DNA of 19,912 nucleotides. It comes from Discostella pseudostelligera. Its lineage: Eukaryota; Bacillariophyta; Thalassiosirophyceae; Thalassiosirales; Thalassiosiraceae. The DNA is taken from contig JALLBK010000972.1 in the NCBI GenBank assembly GCA_036940085.1, positions 1 through 19,912 of the forward strand, read 5' to 3'. The first letter of the stretch is position 1, and each line of letters starts with the position of its first letter. The notes beneath the pieces were generated by a model. That model worked only from the letters and a program-made list of their open reading frames with translations. It did not search any database and was not told where the DNA came from. The position numbers were made by a program, and so were the translations under genes. Below are positions 1 to 9,165 of this stretch, piece after piece.

Positions 1-1660
1 TCTTCTTCTTCTTCTACACGCTTGACCAAATCACGCAATAATTTATGCGTCTGCACAATATTGTTGCTGCTACTAGTACTAGTGATGATGGTGGCAGTGT
101 GGGTTGGACTGGGCATGTCGTCACACTTATCTCATACCGTCCGCATTGAGAAGAGTGAGGGGAAGAACGACAAGTTGTTACCCAAGCACAATGTCGGCGG
201 CGACAGCGTGGACAATGATTTCGGCATTTCTGCTCATTATAATCACAACGATGATATTCGCATGACGGCATCCCCCACGACAAATGCCACCCTTCATATT
301 ATATTTTCTACCGATTGTGAGTTTCACACAATATGCAACGATGCAATTATTTACTTACTGAGTTTCGTTTCATTACTGACGTGACATGACAAATGTAACC
401 TTCACACCAACACTATTAAACATGGATAACCAATATAACAAAAATCAATCAACAAAACACGTGCAAGGTGGCTCATTCCAACACTGGCAATCCTACCTCT
501 TCTTTCACTCAGCCTACAAAATTCATCAACCTGGATACATTACACGCATCGCCTCCGGTTGCACCACCACCGAACAGAACGAGGCGCAAGCATGGCATGA
601 TACACATATACGAAGCCGGATGAGTGATCGATATAGAATACATTTCACACCTCATTTTAGTAAAGTCAAAGATCATGAGACTGGGGAATATATGAAAGAT
701 TACAAATTCTTCAATAAACCGTTTGGATTGAAACACTTTATGGAATTCAATGAATTAATGGGGTTTGAGAATGATAATGAATCATCATCAGGAACGAGGA
801 GAATGAAGCATCCCAATGATGTGATTATATTGGCCGATCCAGATTTCGTATTGTTGAGACAGCTATCGGATGATTTCTCGAATGAGCGGGAGGTACTTGT
901 TGGCAAACGTCGTCAATCAATCTTCTTCGCGAAGGAAACACACTTGGTATCACGCGGCAACCCCTATGCTCAGACCTATGGTCTGGGTGCCCAATGGCGA
1001 AGGTTTGATATTGATGCGATTGCTGGTCCCAACAGTCCAGCCAAAAGCGTTGATCAAACAGAGGGTGGACTGTACTTTCCTGCTGGACCACCCTACATTG
1101 TTGTTGCATCGGACATGTACGCTATCTCTGAAAAGTGGTCCGAATTTGCACCCAAAGTGTACAAACAATACCCCCATCTTCTTGCTGAAATGTATGCCTA
1201 CTGCATTGCCGCGGCTCATCTCAACTTACGTCACATGCTCGTGGATTCATTAATGATTTCAGCCTCCGGAGCCCCGGGAGAAGGTTGGAAATTCATTCGA
1301 GATATGCCAGCCAACGACGTTTGCAATATCGCTTCCAATCCGGACCATTCCGTACATGCAGTACCATCGGTGATACATTACTGTCAACGATATGGTATCG
1401 ATAAATACTTTTGGGGCAAAAAGAAAATGAATCATAATATATTCACATGCGAGCATTCCCTCCTGATTGAACCACCGTCGGATTTAGGATCGGGGAAGTA
1501 TATTGATGTGCTAACTAAGGGAAAGAATGCAGACCCGAAATTGTCAGCATTTATGATATGTGCATTAACGAAGGCGACGAATGATGCAATGGTATATTTT
1601 AAGTCGGGATACTGCGATGGTGGGGGTAATAGGAAGAAGGAATATGCAATGATGGCATGA
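1..1660 (+). CDS. HPAT-like glycosyltransferase (GT95-type), 5' partial
   Basis: Probable Golgi type II glycosyltransferase related to hydroxyproline O-arabinosyltransferases. The frame is open from base 1 (Ser run, then TRLTKSRNN), so the start lies outside the window; no ATG precedes the hydrophobic anchor (about bases 40-115). Exon 1 ends at 316. Intron 317-467 (GTGAGT...AAG) splits a Cys codon, and exon 2 runs 468-1660. Splicing restores [16 protein letters not shown], the conserved start of the family's catalytic region. Later family-like blocks are [32 protein letters not shown] (the DPD acting like a DxD metal/sugar-nucleotide site), [23 protein letters not shown] and [10 protein letters not shown]. 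The catalytic part looks complete. The family call rests on motif recognition. The acceptor specificity (hydroxyproline) is known for plant members and only inferred here. The gene converges on the next gene, 116 bp away. Confidence 0.8.
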
Positions 1661-1776
1661 ACTTAATCCACTCCAGCTTAAGGAACATAGTAGTTCTGCA
1701 TGTTTTTACCCTTTGGCTATCGCCTTCCCACACTGCCGGTCTCTCGACCCGCCTAGCACCCTGAGAACAAATGCAA
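1661..1776. other. Convergent spacer between glycosyltransferase and BspA gene
   Basis: 116 bp between two stop codons. No gene seen. Confidence 0.6.
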
Positions 1777-3361
1777 CTACATGTTCAACAAAGATCGCAA
1801 TAATATTGCGTTCGTCATAATCTTACAAAAATTGGTTTTGGAACAGCTCGAGGATGCACAAAATGGTCCTCGTTGATCTAACGTTGATTGAGTCTGAAAC
1901 GTACATCCAAAATAAGCAAAGATATCAAATGCAAAATCGTATGGAAATTCGTCCGCCCAACTACAGAGGTCTTGATGAAACGATGAAGCACCTCTAAACA
2001 TCTCAGTCATGGTAGTGGTTGAGCTGATATTCCAACTCGACAAGTCGCCATTAAATGCAGCGGCAAAGGAGAACATGTTACCCATGTCTGAGACAGAGCT
2101 TACATCCCAACTCGACAAGTCGCCGTTAAATAACGTGGCAAAGGAGAACATTCCGTACACATCAGTGACGGAGCTGACATCCCAATTCGACAAGTCGCCA
2201 TTAAATGAAGCGGCATCTTCGAACATCCCTCTCATGTCCGAGACAGAGCTGACATTCCAACTCGACAAGTCGCCGTTAAATAACGCGGCATAGGAGAACA
2301 CGTAACTCATGTCAGTGACGAAGCTGACGTTCCAACTCGACAAATCGCCATTAAATGCAGTGGCATCACTGAACATCCCACTCATGTCCGAGACAGAGCT
2401 GACATTCCAACTCGACAAGTCGCCATTAAATGCAACAGCAGAAGTGATCATGAAACTCATGTCAGTGACGGAACTGACATTCCAACTCGACAAGTCGCCA
2501 TTAAAGGTAGTGGCACCACTGAACATCCAACTCATGTCTGAGACGGAGCTGACATCCCAACTCGACAAGTCGCCACTAAATTCATAGGCATCACTGAACA
2601 TGCTACTCATGATTGCGACGGAGCTGACGTCCCAGCCAGAAATATCTTCATCAAAGGTTGTTCGTTCAAAGAACAAGCCAGACATGTCTTGTATCTTGGA
2701 AACGCACCAAGAGTTCATCGGCCAACCATACTGTTGGCCAACTTTACATGCACCGTCTTCTTCTTCTTCTTCTTCTTCTTGTAATTCGATGTCATCATCG
2801 TCTGTCGCTATCTGATGAGTGGGGGAGAATGACATGGGTGATGGTCTTTCCAACGTCAAGATGACAACATTGCCAGTTCTTCTTTCGATGCTACCATCAG
2901 CAACAATGGATGAACCTATTGCCGGGGCGGCCGTTTTCTTCATCCTCCAGTGCCGCTGCGACTTGCTCAATAGGAATGGGAGCATTGATGTTATCAGCTT
3001 CGTCATCACCGATGACTTCCAGCTTGCCACCCCTTTTTGTGTTCGCCCCGACAAGAAGTTGCTGAGTTGGAATGGGAGGGTTGATGTTATCTTCGTCGTT
3101 ATCACCGATGACTTCCAGTTTGCCAACCCCTTTTGTGCTTTCCCCGACAAGAAATTGCTGAGTTGGAATGGGTGCATTTATGTTATCATCATCGTCATCA
3201 CAGATGACTTCCAGCTTGCCACCATTACTTTTGGTTTCTACTGCTGAATGTTGCTGCTCTATTGGAATGGGAGGGTTGATGTTATCATCATCGTCCTCAT
3301 CATCACCGAACGACAATGAGACGAGAGATAATAATGAGCCATGGCCGCGATCGATGGTCGT
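1777..3361 (-). CDS. BspA/DUF285-type repeat surface protein (5' end unresolved)
   Basis: The frame from the stop at 1777 up to about 2820 encodes some nine tandem 25-residue units of the type FNGDLSSWNVSSVSDMSGMF, the hallmark of DUF285/BspA-like leucine-rich-type repeats, common as surface proteins in diatoms. They follow a lead-in GWPMNSWCVSKIQDMSGLF and end in a Cys-containing cap (FGCTFQ, then PFCASSSCSKTNFC). An acidic run (DDDDIELQEEEEEEE) precedes the repeats. Upstream, another minus-strand frame (open 3361 to 2897) carries four acidic units around DNIN.PIP and KLEVIGD, preceded by a hydrophobic SLLSLVSLSFG resembling the end of a signal peptide. An intron near 2800-2920 probably joins the two frames: donor GTTGCT at about 2898 with acceptor CGACAG at about 2796 would keep frame. 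No ATG is in frame upstream, so another 5' exon is likely. The family call is firm; function is unknown. Confidence 0.75.
1965..2715 (-). repeat. 75-bp tandem repeat array (DUF285 units)
   Basis: About nine coding repeats with an exact 75-bp period. The 12-mer around CAAGTCGCC recurs at 2041, 2116, 2191, 2266, 2341, 2416, 2491 and 2566, with degenerate units at both ends. Each encodes one 25-residue BspA-type unit. The regular spacing and near-identity of inner copies point to recent unequal exchange or gene conversion. Confidence 0.9.
2960..3310 (-). repeat. 96-bp tandem repeat block, about 3.5 copies
   Basis: The + strand phrases TTGGAATGGG, TTGATGTTATC and GATGACTTCCAG recur every 96 bp. 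Two minus-strand frames are open across much of the block. One is acidic (DNIN.PIPTQQ, KLEVIGD, all four units). The other is basic/hydrophobic (PFQLSNFLSG, WKSSV, three units) and meets a stop in the outermost unit. The acidic frame is the better coding candidate because it covers every copy. Confidence 0.8.
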
Positions 3362-4093
3362 CTACTAGCTGTGAACTGTGATCACGACCACGACATTGGG
3401 ATCAAGATCAGAGTGGATGTCCATATTGACTCTCTATCTCTCTTTACTCTATAAGGAAAGAGAGGCAGGAGTAGTGACAAGCATGTCGGAGTCGAAGTCG
3501 GCAGCGGCGGTCATGGTCATGCTCGCGTTGTGCAAGACATAGATACCTACACCAAAGCCTATCAAAGTCTCTCTCTTCCGCCATGCAGACACCATTTGAC
3601 GTAGGAATATTGAACGACGGCATGAACTTATTCAGCTCTATCTGAACATAGAATTTATCCAATGCATCGCTTGCTTTGGAAGGTCTCCGCAGGGGGCGGC
3701 GGCGGCCGCCATGGTCGGCGTCGGCGGTGTGCGGTGTGCGCGCGGTGTAGTGTGTGTGTTGTGTGTGGGAGGAGTGAAGTGCAAAGATTCTGCCACGTGG
3801 ATGCACCTTTGACTCACCCTGCCACGTGGAGGCCTCTTTTGGTATGGTTCGAAAGAATTTGGATCGATTCTCAAGATTTTGGTACGGATCTTTGGATCGA
3901 TTGCCAATAAATCCAAAACTCAACGCCATCTTCATTCATTGCTCATCTTCTCATTGCATCGGCAAGACTTCGACTTCGACCGTCGATGACAATGATGTCA
4001 TGGCCATTGATGGACATGTCATACCATAGTTCCTTAGCCCTCACACTCGGCGAAAGCACCCCTATGCTAATGCTTGGAGATTAGAGTAATAGT
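3362..4093. other. Divergent intergenic region between BspA gene and FG-GAP gene
   Basis: No convincing gene seen. It contains two CCACGTGG elements (described separately), a GTGTGTG/GC-rich stretch at 3705-3770, and repeated GGATCGATT words around 3860-3905. Frames open here have low-complexity Arg/Cys/His content and no recognisable domain, so they are taken as chance. Any missing 5' exon of the BspA gene should lie in the left half. Confidence 0.6.
3790..3830. promoter_or_regulatory. Composite TGACTCA + CTGCCACGTGG element
   Basis: Two copies of CTGCCACGTGG (palindromic core CCACGTGG at 3793-3800 and 3822-3829). The second is directly preceded by TTGACTCACC (from 3809). TGACTCA is an AP-1/GCN4-type bZIP site and CACGTG a G-box/E-box for bZIP or bHLH factors (established knowledge). 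The same arrangement recurs at 15914-15998 upstream of the chitinase. It lies about 265-305 bp before the FG-GAP start codon and about 430-470 bp from the BspA open frame, so it could serve either or both. Confidence 0.6.
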
Positions 4094-4592
4094 ATGAACG
4101 GCAGCGAGTCGAATATTGATATTGATGCTGGTGGTGTTGGTGGCACCTACCCGGAACCAGCAGGGGCAGGTGATGACGATGACGTCGAGGCAACAATTGG
4201 AGAAGCAGGACGAGTCGGACAAAGCAGTGTAGGGCAGAAAAATAGCCGCCGACGCTCACTCGTCATCATCGCCATCGTCTTACTAACTATTGGTGGCATC
4301 ATCGGGCTCTCGGTTGGTCTGACTGCCAATAAAGGCAACAATAACAACAACTCATCGGCAGAAGCCGCCCAAGGCAAGGATGTCGTCGATGCCAATGATG
4401 CACCGAATGCCAATGCTGACACACCATCACCCACTCCATCCACATCAACATCATCAATGATGGGGAGCTACTACCCCACCAGTATAGGTGGAGAGGAGGG
4501 GGAGGGAGCTGGATCCATGTACCAAGATGATGGTACATGCACCACTAATAATTCATCGACGGCAATAGTACTGGCAGGCATGAACAACGTTG

Positions 4593-4623
<31 letters not shown>

Positions 4624-6061
4624 GTCATGTGCCTACATTACAAATCAAACAATATACATCATGGCACCTTCCATCATCACTAACGAGAATGGCACTGTTG
4701 TAGAAAAGAAATTATCGGGAGGGAATTCTGCATTCGATGGTGATACTGCCATTATTGTATCGTACAATTCCGATGGTACCGCGGGTGCAGTCTGGGTTCT
4801 GGGCTACAACAATAACAATGGTACCAGTCAAGGATCATGGGAACAAACGGGGATACTTCAAACAGAATACGAAGATCAATTGGGATGGAGTGTAGCCATC
4901 AAGGGCAATTCTACATTTGTCGTCGGTGCACCGGGCTATCAGGGAATGGAGGTACCATTGCCATCCGATGGATGGTTTTGGTCTGGGAGGGGGGATGCAA
5001 TTGTCATGACAAAGATTGATAATGACGATGAAGATGGTGGTGCCACGTGGGTTCGACAGGATGAGTTGATACCGATAAGTGCGGACGATACTGCTGGATT
5101 TGGTAACTCGGTGGATATTGCTGGTAGGTGCCAATATCATCTATATTGTATCTCAAAGAGATACTTTGTTCTGCTACTGACACAATATCTTCCATTTCAT
5201 CGTTCCTCATCCCCGTCGCTTTTGTTCACAAAATCTAAAGAGTGTGAATGTCTCATTGCAGTCGGGTAAGATCAGTATTGTGATAGATGTTTACTCAAAT
5301 GCATGCATCTAATCTAACTCTTTCCTCGACGCCTCTCGACGCACAGTGCTTGGCACGACAGGGATAGTCGCGGTAGCGCCTACGTTTTCGAAAAGACTAC
5401 CAATGGGACATGGATCGAATTGCAAAAACTAGCATTCAATGATACACGACGATCTCAATCTGGCACTCTCCATGGTAATTACGGATACAATGTCGCCATT
5501 AGTGATCAGTATCTGGCAGTAAAGGCACCATATGATTCGTATGTTGGTAGTTATGACTATGAAGATGTGAATCGAGGTGTGACCTATGTCTACCAACGTC
5601 GTGGTTCGGATGGATTGTATGAACAAATCTCACGGTTGTGCACACCGGAGGGGAAGCAAGTGGGAGGAGTGTTTCGGGATATGATCTTTTTAGATGACTT
5701 TTTATTGGTGGGTGCTCCGGGGAAGAATACAGTGTATGTCTTTAAGCAACTGGATGATACTTCTGGCTTTGTAAAGACGGCAGAACTCAAATTGAATGAT
5801 GAAGATATAACTGACGAGAGTAGTTTTGGCATTCGCTTAGACGGCAGAGGCACCCATGTCATGGTGGGAGATCTTGGAGGCAAAATGTCATATATATTTG
5901 CATATGAAGATGACGTGTGGAAAGAGAAGTCATATATTGACAGTGTGGATACTGCATCTTCTGGCACGTCGATCGTTACCTATTCTCCCGAGTCATTTGC
6001 AGTGGATGGGGAGCAATATGGTGGTGAAGTGACTTTCAATCAGCTTGTTTGTGAGCGGTAG
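4094..6061 (+). CDS. Single-pass membrane protein with FG-GAP (integrin-alpha-like) repeats
   Basis: The start ATG at 4094 opens an acidic Gly-rich cytoplasmic N-terminus. A basic SRRRS and a hydrophobic span (about residues 55-77, VIIAIVLLTIGGIIGLSVG) follow, giving a likely type II protein. Next comes an Asn/Ser-rich stalk with a (TCA)n-encoded Ser run (4594-4628), then FG-GAP-type blades: LGWSVAIKGNSTFVVGAPG, FGNSVDIA, VGAWHDRDSRGSAYVFEK, YGYNVAISDQYLAVKAP and FLLVGAPGKNTVYVFK. Model: exon 1 4094-5123; donor GTAGGT at 5124; small exon ending at 5265; donor GTAAGA at 5266; last exon 5347-6061. The small exon starts at 5241 (25 nt, adds ECECLIAVG) or at 5262 (4 nt, adds VG); both keep frame. 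The 25-nt form gives 589 aa. FG-GAP proteins form extracellular beta-propellers; ligand unknown. Such proteins are abundant in diatoms. Confidence 0.85.
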
Positions 6062-6400
6062 ACATGCAACCTGTGATAAGTGACGGACGGCCAACACTAC
6101 GTCGTCAGTGATGATGGCGGAATCAATTAACTTTGCATCATTACAAATTCTCCATACTATCTGTTCAGTTTGAGGACACTTCATGTCGAGTCGGAAGACG
6201 TACCATGTGTTTCAATAACCTCCCTGAAGTAATAATTTCTTCGCTTACATTATCAATTTTGCACATCACCGTTGGTCCGAACTAGCAAACAACCATCTCA
6301 TCTTCCTAATACCATTCGTCGATAGATCATCAGCTCGCAGAGTTGTTGATGATGAATGTGACGGTGAATAGAGTGAAAAGTGAAAACCTTGAATAACTCT
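6062..6400. other. Intergenic, no gene seen
   Basis: 3' flank of the FG-GAP gene. It is A+T-leaning, has stops in all frames at short intervals, and shows no repeats or RNA-gene-like structure on reading. The minus-strand frame open across 6298-6711 has no recognisable features and is not credited. Confidence 0.5.
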
Positions 6401-6589
6401 ATGATGAACAAAACACGACGTTTCTTTGGCCACTCCCACACTGCACCAACACCCCAAATACACACCATCCAAAACCTTGGGCTAGGAATCACCAAAGCCT
6501 TCAGCCTCCACTTGCGCAACAGCATCAAACGCAGCAACACCTCACCTATACAACATCCTGATCCCGAGGACACATCCTCCACCCAATAG
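6401..6589 (+). CDS. Possible small hypothetical protein (62 aa)
   Basis: A doubtful short gene. ATG ATG at 6401 opens a basic N-terminus (NKTRRFFGHSH), then an amphipathic-looking stretch (LGLGITKAFSLHLRNSIKR) and a polar acidic end (PDPEDTSST). Codons favour C in third position, as in neighbouring real exons. AATAAA lies about 25 bp beyond the stop (6612-6617), compatible with a 3' end. A small mitochondrion-targeted protein is one possibility, but no family is recognised. It could equally be the last exon of a gene whose earlier exons are not visible, or chance. Confidence 0.3.
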   Translation: MMNKTRRFFGHSHTAPTPQIHTIQNLGLGITKAFSLHLRNSIKRSNTSPIQHPDPEDTSSTQ

Positions 6590-6815
6590 TTGTAAAACAC
6601 ATTTAAACCTAATAAATAAATGTACCATACTCCTAATGGTGAAGAAGTGGCGGGGACGAGGGGTATCGGACACAAGATGCTCGTGTTTGTACCCAACAAC
6701 AATCCGATCACCTACCGTTGGCTCGTTCCTTTTGCATTGAATAATTTGGCGAATATCGGTACGATATCACAGTATCAAATATCGCTAATATCATCATGAT
6801 CCGCGCGCCATTTTT

Positions 6816-6825
6816 TCTCGCGAGA
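6816..6825. promoter_or_regulatory. TCTCGCGAGA palindrome upstream of NUF2
   Basis: A perfect 10-bp palindrome about 155 bp before the NUF2 ATG, directly after a T6 run and 14 bp from a CGCGCGCC word. The same palindrome is a known core-promoter element of many housekeeping and cell-cycle genes in animals. Use of it in diatoms is inference. Confidence 0.35.
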
Positions 6826-6852
6826 CGACTCGCATAGGCATTGCTGCAGACC

Positions 6853-6975
6853 ATGGCCGCCGCCGACACCCGTATCCCACGCAGCCTTACTACGCCTCCA
6901 TCCAAGCCATTCCTAATCCAACCAACTTTACCACCAGCCGCCAATATAACTCCTCTCTACTACTACCCTCTCTAG
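6853..6975 (+). other. Upstream ORF of NUF2 (40 codons)
   Basis: ATG in a strong context (ACCATGG) opens a 40-codon Pro-rich frame (MAAADTRIPRSL at its start, YYYPL at its end). It stops with TAG at 6973-6975, four bases before the NUF2 ATG and in another frame. If within the 5' UTR, it would be a classic upstream ORF limiting main-frame initiation. Whether it is transcribed cannot be told from sequence. Confidence 0.35.
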
Positions 6976-6979
6976 AACC

Positions 6980-8931
6980 ATGGATTCATCCGGGCGCACC
7001 ATGTTCCCCGTTCTAAAGAACTCGACCATACTCAAAATCATGGAGGAGGTCAAAGTGCCATTGACAGAGATGGAACTCACCGAGCCAGGACGGTGCAAGG
7101 AGCGTGTCCGGGAAGTGTTTGTCCAATTGGTGAGTGTTGCGAGATGTACTAATATATATTGTGTGTGTGCGGTTTTGAGAGAGAGAGAGAGAGATGGGGA
7201 GAGAGAGGGGGTTCATCGTCATCGCTGTCAAGATAATAATTTCTAGGAGTAGTCGGTGTGCGGTCTTTTGTTGTCCTTTATTATTAACGACCTGCCTCAC
7301 TAACACCACCACCGCCGTCTGCCACCGTCTGCCGCCGCCATTTCTATTCTCATCAATTATTTCGTTTGGTGGTACAGCTCTGCATCTGTCGGGGTGAAAC
7401 CGAAACAGAACTCTTTTCCATCCCTAACCGAGTCAAACACAAACAAGCAAAACTTGTTCATCCCGAATTGCACAACGATTCCTTCCGTGAATCTAAATTC
7501 TACGACCTACTCCAAAAACAATTACGCATTTGTGGCTATAATGAATTTGGTTTCAAGGATTTGGCCTTGCCGGCGCCAAAGCGATTTAAACGACAATTGA
7601 GTGCATTGATTAATTTCTTAAAGTATAGGGAGGACATGGCACATTTGGAGATTTCGGCTTTGGAGGAGGTGAGTTTCTTCTTTGCTTTCATTAGTGCGGT
7701 AATCTATTTAGGGCTGCTGCAATCTTCTGCATCATGCTTACGAAAACGAGTGTTGATCCGTACACAAACACACAGCGCGAGGAATTATTTGCCGCTGTTG
7801 ACGAGGTGTCCGACATTCACATGACACTAAAAGGTCAGCTCGAGGAGGCAAGGGCGGCGCACGAACGGGGTATGATGGAACGTGCCGAGGCGGAGGCGGA
7901 AGTCAAAGAGGTGAGGGAACGTCTATTCCTACAATCCAAAACATGGCAACTTGTGTGTGCCTCCGACGAATGTTCTCAACGCTGCTCATTGCATCATCAC
8001 CTTGATTTCGCACAGATGGAAGCCGAGATTGCCCAACAGAACAAAATCCAAGCCTCCATCCGTCAAGAGACCTACCTCCTCAAAAAGTCTGCCAACGAAC
8101 TAAAAGATCAAATTGCCAATCTATCCATTGCTCTACGTGACCTTCAGGCCGAGGAACGTCAACTATCCAAGGAGATTGTACACTCGCCAGATCGCATTAA
8201 GGTCGATCTGGCCGATGCTATTCAAAAATTGGAACGAGTGAAGAAGACTATTGTGGAGAAGCAGAATGAAAAACACACAGTTCAAAAGATGTTGAAGCAT
8301 ACTGCCTCCGCGGAAGAGAGTGTGAGACAAGTCATTACGACGGATCTTCGGGAGTTGGAGACAAAGGTAAAGGCGTATAAACTGGCAGTTAAGGAGTTGA
8401 ATGAGGCACAGAATAAGTTGCGTGGGATGGAAGAGGATTTGGAGGAGAAGAAACAGGTGAAGGAGATGCAAATGAAGCAGCTCGAGGCGGTTGGTAAGTT
8501 GGTTGTAATTTTGCATTGGTGGTTGCATATTGTCCTTGTAGATTTCACAATATCCCGAGCTTACAACATGATGTATCGTCCTGCGTGCACCACTCTCTCG
8601 CTCTCTCTCTCTAACAGAAAAACGCAAAGCAGAAACCAAAGCCACCCTCACCAAAGTTCTCCAATCGACACAAATTGATCTCAACAAGGCCAAAGCCGAA
8701 CTAAGCAATGTCGAATCCCAACGATTGGAAGGCATTTCTCGCTTGGAAGCTAGTCAACAACGTGTGAAGGACTTGATTTCACAAATGGAATTGGAAAAGA
8801 AAAAGAATAAGGAGGAGATTGAGGGTATGATTTCATCGTTTCATGAGTTTGATAAGAGGTATTGGGCCAAGGAGGAGCCATTCTTGCAGCTCATTTCGAG
8901 TGTTGGGGATGCGGGGTTGAGTAAACAATAA
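6980..8931 (+). CDS. NUF2: Kinetochore protein NUF2 (NDC80 complex)
   Basis: Subunit of the NDC80 complex that couples kinetochores to spindle microtubules. Five exons: 6980-7129, 7378-7668, 7776-7910, 8016-8493 and 8618-8931, all GT-AG and frame-keeping. They give 455 aa, matching the usual size (about 450-465). Residues 1-145 form the calponin-homology head: [20 protein letters not shown], then [28 protein letters not shown], and the diagnostic [19 protein letters not shown]. Residues about 150-450 are heptad-rich coiled coil, including IVHSPDRIK, which matches the conserved I-V-x-S-P-[DE]-[RK] of the family. The ATG at 6980 starts just before the head, as expected. Intron 3 (7911-8015, 105 nt) is in frame and stop-free, but its translation (e.g. 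[15 protein letters not shown]) breaks the coiled coil, so it is treated as an intron. A 10-bp palindrome and an upstream ORF precede the gene. Confidence 0.93.
7161..7208. repeat. (GT)n and (GA)n microsatellites in NUF2 intron 1
   Basis: GTGTGTGTG at 7161-7169, (GA)9 at 7177-7194 and a shorter GA tract to 7208, all inside the 248-nt first intron. It is by far the longest NUF2 intron, perhaps lengthened by repeat growth. Confidence 0.85.
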
Positions 8932-9165
8932 CTGAGGAGTTCGACGCAGCCGTGTTCGCGTAATGAAGGATGCATTATTTTTTGTGAAGATGGTAATATG
9001 AAAGGCGACGGGTTTCCTATTGACTCTGAAAGGACGGAGGTGTGAACAATGAGCTTGATTGTGTAAGCATGTCCACTGTATCGACATAAATTTTATTTAC
9101 TTCGAACTATCTCTCGTCTGTTCTGTCTCTAAATTCGGAAAATACTCTACCATCTCTCTCCCTCC
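8932..9165. other. Convergent intergenic spacer
   Basis: Between the stops of NUF2 (+) and the CBM18 gene (-). It must carry both 3' UTRs. A+T-rich around 9085-9140; no gene seen. Confidence 0.6.

Larger units (their letters stand above)
6590..6979. other. 5' flank of NUF2
   Basis: Upstream region of NUF2. It contains a CGCGCGCC word at about 6802, the palindrome TCTCGCGAGA and an upstream ORF (both listed separately). The 60 bp before the start are C/T-rich (CTCCTCTCTACTACTACCCTCTC), which may include an initiator region. No other gene is supported. Confidence 0.5.

Noticed and set aside
2009..2587. Plus-strand repetitive frames (ELTFQLDKSPLN repeats)
   Set aside because: Antisense image of the 75-bp DUF285 repeats; the minus strand carries the known family pattern.
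1965..3310. Regular tandem repeats considered as a CRISPR array
   Set aside because: Repeats are contiguous with no unique spacers, have periods of 75 and 96 bp in frame, and encode protein repeats in a eukaryotic gene.
3444..3935. 163-codon minus-strand frame rich in Arg, His and Thr
   Set aside because: Its content follows GC- and GT-rich low-complexity DNA and it reads across the CCACGTGG elements. No recognisable motif.
7911..8015. Reading NUF2 exons 3 and 4 as one continuous exon
   Set aside because: The segment begins GTGAGG, ends TTTCGCACAG, and codes for residues that break the coiled coil. Removing it gives a standard-length NUF2.
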